Source: Brachypterus glaber (Eukaryota; Arthropoda; Insecta; Coleoptera; Kateretidae). Taken from it: DNA of 64,000 nucleotides. The notes under the pieces are model-generated. The model was not told where the DNA came from and made no database searches. It saw only the letters and a list, made by a program, of their open reading frames with translations. Shown here piece after piece: positions 57,893 through 64,000 of this stretch. Location of the stretch: the NCBI GenBank assembly GCA_958510825.1, contig OY294048.1, positions 12,107,589 to 12,171,588 of the forward strand, in the 5' to 3' direction. Position numbers and translations under genes: made by a program. Positions within the stretch are counted from its first letter, which is position 1, and every line of letters begins with the position of its first letter.

Positions 57893-58790
57893 GAGAGAAA
57901 CATACTATATTTTCTTCAAGCATCCTATATATTTTTTTTAAATATTAACTTTGGAATTTAATTTGTTTAGTAATAAAGTATGTTGTCTTTATTAAAATAG
58001 GTAAATAAAACCCTTTCGAAATAAACTTAAACTGTCCTTAGCTCATTAATTTTTTTTCGTAGGCTAAATCGTACACTTTTCGCGATTTAGATGGTAACTT
58101 GTCTAATGTAGCATTTGCAATTTCGGAGAGATTTGTAGGTGTATAAACCATATATTCTTCTTCAATCATTTTTAATCAATTTCACACAAGGTTTTTGCGT
58201 AGAATCTCGAGTCAACCACCTGTTTACATAATAAACAAACAAGTTTGAAGTATGGTTGTTATCAAAGTCAAAGAGTGCTGCCGCCAGTTGTGGCTTTGCT
58301 AACTAATTTTTTTTTATTACAACAATGAACTCATTTTTTTACTGTAAAAAAAAGATCACTTCTAACTAGTGTGTTCAGTTAAAAATATGAACATTTTAGT
58401 ACGCTTGAAGAAAAAACCTTTTTCACAACTGAGTACTATATATAATTTTGTTAATATTATATAAAATATTAAAAAAATGATTGTAAAATATTTAAACTTA
58501 AAAACTTACTTCTCAAGTTGGAAAATTCAAAGATGCCTATAATTTAGGTCAATTTGACTTTTAGAAAAGTTTGTACCCGTGGAGAAAAAAATACCGTTCT
58601 TATTTGAAATCTAGTATCTAAGAGATTTAAAATTAGAACAGTATTTTTTTCAGCTACTGTACTTATCAACAGCATGGTACCAATGCACTTCTGTTACATC
58701 CAAAAAAATGACGTATCTGCTGTATATCTCAGTTGTTTTAAAGGTATCTAAAAGTATAAATTCCTGATGTTTCTTTCCAACTTTATATTG

Positions 58791-59022
58791 TTAAGGGCTC
58801 ATCCACAGGCTTGCATAACCAAATATAAGGCATAATACATAATGATATAATTTGCATGCGTTCGCCCTCTTTCTCGTCTATTAACCAATCTTATGCGCTT
58901 ATATAATTATGTATTAGGATAAAAAATGGATAGTCTTATGTCACATGCCGTATGCAAGTTATGTTATTATGTTATGTTATTATGCGTTATATCTGCTTAT
59001 GCAAGGCTGTGGATGCGGCTTA
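58791..59022. mobile_element. Foldback element beside exon 3 of gene B
   Basis: TTAAGGGCTCATCCACAGGC left, mirrored by GGCTGTGGATGCGGCTTAA right; inner TTGCATAA and TAATACATAATNATATAA blocks are mirrored. Ends 33 bp before exon 3, so its end may supply part of the branch-site region. Confidence 0.85.
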
Positions 59023-59055
59023 AACTATGTAAAACTTTGGATTTTTATTTTTTAG

Positions 59056-59166
59056 GATGGGCTACAATGGCCGACCTTGTGTTTACAGAGCACTCTGTGA
59101 GGCACCGAGAAGACTGAAGTCCCAATCAAACACGCTGTCTGAACATTTTCTACATTTATTGTTTAA
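59056..59166 (+). CDS. DM4/12-family gene B, exon 3 (first cysteine pair)
   Basis: The acceptor TTTTTTTAG ends at 59055 and the donor GTAAGT follows 59166. In phase 2 it completes S111 and encodes MGYNGRPCVYRALCEAPRRL and then EHFLHLLF, closely matching exon 4 of gene A in length, cysteine spacing and phase. It is 4.2 kb from exon 2. A foldback element ends only 33 bp before this exon. Confidence 0.85.
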
Positions 59167-59631
59167 GTAAGTTAATTTTAATAGCTATTATAATTAATTA
59201 AATTATTTTTTAATTAAGGAAGCCATTTTGAGGTTCTCACGCAGGGCGAGCAATCTATTAAATTACGTTGGAACTAAAGGTAAACTTGTAAAGTTTCCTG
59301 TGTCAGCTAGTTAATTTACTGTTAACAGTTAACTATTATTGAGTTAGGTAAAATATGCAGCTTTTAAGTATTATTCCTAAACATATAGGAACCATCATCA
59401 TGACCAAGAACCATAGTGTTTATTTAAGTGGTTCAACTATTTATATATTCCATAAATTTAGTTTAATAGTAGTTAAGAGTAACAGTATTTCCTGAGACAA
59501 ACTTCGCTGCGTCGATACGGCGAGCGAGCATCAGTATTCTGTGATAGCAAGCGATCGCGGCAGCCGCGACTCCGCCAACCATACACGACTTATCAATAAG
59601 ATCAGACTCGCCTCTATATTATTTAAACTAG

Positions 59632-59683
59632 GTCTTCACCTAGGTCGCATCATCACTTAGAAGAACACTATGTCAGAACTTAG
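59632..59683 (+). CDS. Probable last exon of gene B, truncated by an early stop
   Basis: A possible acceptor (AAACTAG, weak pyrimidine tract) in the required phase gives KSSPRSHHHLEEHYVRT then TAG. Aligned without gaps to the start of gene A exon 5, the proline, a glutamate and the tyrosine coincide (KP..E..Y against SP..E..Y). In most family members the text continues Y-x-x-A-E and reaches two cysteines; here the Glu position is TAG and no cysteines follow in any frame nearby. Either this copy has lost its C-terminus, or the true last exon is elsewhere or beyond the window. Confidence 0.45.
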
Positions 59684-60193
59684 AGTATGACATTATAAAG
59701 TATAAAAACTACTACCAGACGTAAAGAAATAGATAGGTTAGATAGGTTAACCAATTGAAATGTGTTGGTCCTATAAGTTTAAGCAATCCTTGCCAAATTT
59801 AACACATCATTTTTCTGTGTGTATCTAGTATTTTAGCCAAAATTTAAAATAATCTATCCACCGCTTGTTGTATACGTAATGGCCTTTTTTGTTGCTACCA
59901 TCTATAACGTCTAGTCTAAAATATACATAAAGCTTTTTTTAAAGCTTTTAATATTTAAAAGTCCAGTTTTTATTTATATATGTTAATGGGATATTTGAAA
60001 ATATAGGAATGAAAGAAAATAAAAGTCATTGAAGGAATTCAAAAGATAATATTACTTACCTATCTTGATTTAAGGCAATTGATCTTGTTAATGATCACCG
60101 GTACACCGGTACAAATAAATAAAATAAAATCCAAATAAGATATTTAAGATTTTTATTACATTGTAAGTAAAGGAGGAATATCAGAAAATAATA

Positions 60194-60195
60194 CC

Positions 60196-60255
<60 letters not shown>
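60194..60255 (+). repeat. (TA)n microsatellite
   Basis: About 29 TA dinucleotides. Confidence 0.97.
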
Positions 60256-60259
<4 letters not shown>

Positions 60260-60769
60260 TTTAAGGCAATTGATCTTTGAATTATAGGCTTTTGTTAGGA
60301 AGCCTCGTTTACGGCTTACGGCAATAGACTATGTAATCTGATTACAACCCTAAGAAAGTTTGCCAAAGTGCCAATTTATGCTTAAAATAGAGATCAAATA
60401 GATAAGAAAAAATTTGCCATGTTACCTAAATACTCTTTAGTAAAGAGGTTTATTTTTACTTTTATTTATGATAAAACACCTCTTACTTTTAATATCACAC
60501 GACCGTAATCTTATTTTTTTTTATTTAGACTCTTACATGGACTTTGTCTAATGTATTTTATACCAAAGTGAACTCAGTACTAATAATTTACCGTGCTTTA
60601 AAACCATCAATTAATCATTTTATAATATACTCTTCACATCGGGCAAGTGCTAGAAGAGTATAATAAGGTTGTTAGAATATTCCGAAATCACCAAACAACG
60701 TCCCAGACAAAAAATTCAGGGCTAAAAATGTGTTTTATGGAAAAAAATTAAGTAACTTAAAAATATTCG

Positions 60770-60960
60770 CATGCCTGTCCGTCCGTCCATTCGATGTCAC
60801 ATTTTTGTAAGCACGATAACTTGGGAAGAAATTATTCAATCTACACGAAATTATCAGGAAAAAATAAGTTCTATGAGAGAAATAACCTTATTATTTTTTA
60901 AAATAACCCCTCTAAGAACCAAAAAGTTATGGGGGAATTACTTTAAAAAATAAATTAAAA
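60770..60960. repeat. CTGTCCGTCCGTC dispersed repeat
   Basis: GCCTGTCCGTCCGTCCATTC, then AATCTACACGAAATTATCAG and AAAAAGTTATGGGGG; same module order as 26690-27039. Confidence 0.75.
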
Positions 60961-61036
60961 AATCTGAAGAAATAGTATATTATTCAATGAGTGTATAATA
61001 TTTTTAATAGCTATTATACACGAGTAGAATACTATA

Positions 61037-61123
61037 CTTTATCCACGGCTGTTTTGAAGTTTAAACGGTTTATTTTTACAGACCCGTAATTAATAGGCCT
61101 ATTAATCACGGCCGTGGATAAAA
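61037..61123. repeat. Mirrored segment with inner palindrome
   Basis: TTTATCCACGGC and GCCGTGGATAAAA flank a palindromic centre, CCGTAATTAATAGGCCTATTAATCACGG-like, with one mismatch. Confidence 0.75.
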
Positions 61124-61127
61124 GTTT

Positions 61128-61262
61128 TTTCTCACTACCAACTAGGTAAGTTGACATTACTTAATCAAAAAGTCGACAGTAATAAAAAGTACTATATGGA
61201 GCACACTTAGTGATAGATGAAATCAATACAAACAAAACCATAACTAAAGACAGAAAAAAAGT
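61128..61262 (+). repeat. Dispersed repeat (partner 25745-25890)
   Basis: TTTTCTCACTACCAACTAGG, AAAAGTCGACAGTAAT and GAGCACACTTAGTGAT shared with the partner, same strand. Confidence 0.8.
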
Positions 61263-61420
61263 GATCATAAAAAATTTATTTCTTGAATTGTCACATATAT
61301 AAATGTTAAAAATATTATTAATAAAATAAGATTTTAAATCCTTGGTAGTGAGAAAAACGTAATGCGCTACTCGTAGGCAAGTTTTCTTCTGTCTTCGGTC
61401 GTGTTTATGGACCTCAGCTC

Positions 61421-61918
61421 AATATTAAAGGAGTAATAGCCTTTTAAAAAGTAACGTTTTTGGTGGCACAAAATGTTACTTCCTCTTAATTGCACTTTTT
61501 TTTTGAAAACGGTTGCTCCTACAATGTTACACTATTTGATATTTTTTATGTATTTTTACTCAAGAAATCCATATTTTTTACAAATAAACCAAAAAAAGTA
61601 CACATAAAAAAGTTTGGGGCAAAAATGTGTTAAGCGTAATACATTTTTTCGCCTCTGGATAAATTAAAAAAATAAATTAACATAAACTTATATCCCTTAT
61701 TAATACTAGTATACACTAGTATACATGCAAATGCTCGTCGTTTTAGCTTAAATGGTACCAGTGTTATTAATTAAAAACCTTATTTTTATTACAATTTTAA
61801 AGGGCCGTAGCACCCTTAGGGCTCATTTGCTGACCAACCTTTATAGGAACTTTTTTGATATTTTTGAATACAGAATCACGTCTTTAATTTTGGCATGCCA
61901 CTTATAGATCACCCTGTA
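61421..61918. mobile_element. TACAGGGTGATCA TIR family, copy C (left end missing)
   Basis: Starts abruptly at AATATTAAAGGAGTAATAGCC, matching the interior of copy B near 25232, and runs to the terminal GATCACCCTGTA at 61918. Confidence 0.85.
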
Positions 61919-62724
61919 TAGTATATCTATATATATAAATATAATGGGTGAGTTTAATTTATGTCCACCCCCAAAATTAAGATTAATCTTCATTCAATAA
62001 GAACGAAACTTTGTTGATTAATATAATTTTACATTGTAAGTTAAATAAAAGTTAAATAAAAGGATGTAAAAAAACTTTTTTGGAAGTCAGTTAAAAACAA
62101 AAGTTCATGGCAATTATATTTTGATAAGTATATCGAGATAAAACGCAATATACTATCCACTATTCAATAGTATACTATAAAATGCAAAGCATTAAATATT
62201 TCTTTTTTAATCGAACAACGCCAGAGCTATAGTGGCACAGCTGGAATAAAGTTGAAAGAAATAAACACAATTAGGTTCCTGAATTTAATTTACAAACTTT
62301 AAATACATATTCAACATTTTCTGAATGGCCTCAGTTTACAGATCTGTTCGAAAAGTTTTAGAAATAAGTTAAAACTGCTGAATAAAATGTTTTAATTTTC
62401 TTTTCATGTTAAAAAGTACTTAAAGTTTTTTTTTACTCAACCAAAATCTTCAGATTTCTTTATGCGAATTTAGTTTTAAAAGTTGTGTTTCAATATTTCC
62501 TATATATATTATTATAAGGTCAAGTTTTCACAATTGTTTCAAATCGTTTAGCGAATAATCAAAACAGTTGCATTTCAGGATGATATACAAAAATAATATT
62601 ATAAAAAATGCACTTTGATCTGTAGGCATTTGGTGACCTAAGCTAAGCATAAACACATTTCTAAAACATAATTTAAGCGGCACGTAGATGACAGTGTTAT
62701 GTAACATTTTTTTTAAATAAATTA

Positions 62725-62933
62725 TATAAAGGGTGATCATTAACTGACATACCAAAATTTTAGAGGTGATTCTATATCCAAAAATATGAAAAAAATAGTT
62801 CCTATAAAGGTTAGTTCGGATATGAGCCCTAAGGAAGCTACGGCCCTTTAAAATTGTACTAAAAATAAGGTTTTTAATTAATAAGTCTTGTACCCTTTAA
62901 ATTTTGGTATGCCAGTTACTGTTTACCCTGTAT
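62725..62933. mobile_element. TACAGGGTGATCA TIR family, copy D (internally deleted)
   Basis: GGGTGATCATTAACTGACAT left, mirrored by AGTTACTGTTTACCCTGTA right, with only about 200 bp between. Retains GGAAGCTACGGCCCTTTAAA. An internal-deletion derivative. Confidence 0.85.
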
Positions 62934-64000
62934 ACATCCTTCGTTCACTGAAAATTCACTTGCAGCTTCAATTTTCGTTCAGAAATATTCCCACTTAATT
63001 ACTTGCTTAAAATTATTTGGTACTGCCCCCTTGCACTCTATTATGTATACATAAGTATATTTAAGTATGGGTCAACTTGGAGAGGATTTTTTTGAGTCAT
63101 CGACTTGTGACCTGAAAGGCGCAAAAATTGTATTTGTCTGTCCTGTTTCAAATCCACGGTCCGGTCCTGTATATACATACGTATGTTACTGTTAAACCAA
63201 TTGTCTAAATAGGTTTAACGGTTTATCTATGAATAAACTTTAGTTTACTTAGTATGTAACTACTAGCTTTAGTGTGTATAACATGTGTACTTAATCAGCA
63301 AATATTTACTTAGTTTAATCATTGTAGGCTAACAATTATATATAATTATAAATAATATTGAGAAACTGTATTTTTATCTGATATTTGGAGCTACCAGCTT
63401 TGGATAGTAGACAATAGCTATTTTCCTAACAAGTGCGGAAAGGCCTCTTTACGCATGCGTTAGGAACAATACTTTTCCTACGAGCAGGGTTAAAATAAAA
63501 CATACTTTTATATTTTATCAAATAAATCGAAATAAATCTTATTTTTATAATTTTTTAATAAGAATATCAATTAACAGGTAAAAAAATTAAACATTTTTAT
63601 AATATTATAATATACAGCCTGTTCCAGAACTAACGTACCGAAATTTGAGGGTATATTAAAAACCCTCTGGAAAATATGAAAAAAATTTCAAAAAAAATCC
63701 ATCTTCAATACTAATTAAAAAGGAAGCTATTTAATCTGACCAATCCTGTTGCTGATGTTAAATTACCTACAAATTAGTTTTCCCTACTTATTAGTAACTA
63801 TGGTTGCATTTTAATGGTTGACTCGTTTAAGACTTTCAACTTTAGAATCTTTTTAGGTTATTATATTTTGACAAAACCGACAGAGGCTATCAAATGTTCT
63901 ATTTTTATAGGGTCGCTCCATCCGGCAGTGGTTTTATGATACCCGTCTTAGACGGCAGCAACAAACTGCCGCTGCAACTCCATTCAGCGCGCTGAATGTA
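62934..64000. other. Right end of window, nothing recognised
   Basis: No gene seen. TATACAGCCTGTTCCAGAAC at 63612 resembles a transposon tip, but no partner end is visible. The last 80 bases are GC-richer, with GGCAG words. Confidence 0.4.

Overview
The window looks like a large, AT-rich, repeat-dense insect genome. A beetle is my best guess, but I cannot identify the species. DM4/12-family genes are an insect-type secreted family, introns are long with GT..AG borders, and most of the DNA is non-autonomous transposons (foldback/MITE elements, TIR elements, LINE fragments). There is one assembly gap of 200 N (40329-40528).

Genes. The backbone is a five-exon DM4/12-family gene on the minus strand (gene A), running from 44910 to 8182. 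Exons: 44910-44739, 32011-31705, 21154-20993, 9782-9675, 8302-8182. All splice phases agree and the joined product is 289 residues with a signal peptide and four well-placed cysteines. Two single-exon genes lie inside its introns on the same strand: a trypsin-fold serine protease homologue with an unusual S1 pocket (42777-41872, intron 1) and a complete mitochondrial branched-chain alpha-keto acid dehydrogenase E2 (DBT, 13486-12134, intron 3). A second DM4/12 gene (gene B) lies head-to-head on the plus strand: exons 52782-52919, 54645-54838, 59056-59166 and a probable last exon at 59632-59683. That last exon stops before the conserved C-terminal cysteines.

Most striking structure. The last coding exon of gene A is the proximal end of a ~3.1 kb tandem array (about 5140-8256) extending downstream of the gene. 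The array has a ~591-bp higher-order period and contains a 31-bp minisatellite. Four extra copies of the last 24 codons plus stop of gene A are still readable in it, and the 31-bp unit closely resembles a short coding stretch of the same exon.

Layout. 1-5.1 kb: nested TIR elements and AT-rich DNA. 5.1-9.8 kb: array and the 3' end of gene A. 9.8-21 kb: intron 3 with DBT and foldback elements. 21-32 kb: intron 2 with LINE and TIR elements. 32-44.9 kb: intron 1 with foldback elements, gap, GC-rich LINE-like block, hAT-like element and protease. 45-52.7 kb: intergenic MITEs, a LINE 3' end with a 15-bp target duplication, and irregular repeats. 52.8 kb to the end: gene B and repeats. No tRNA, rRNA or CRISPR array was seen. 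Functional cooperation between these genes is not indicated; they appear to be neighbours by nesting.
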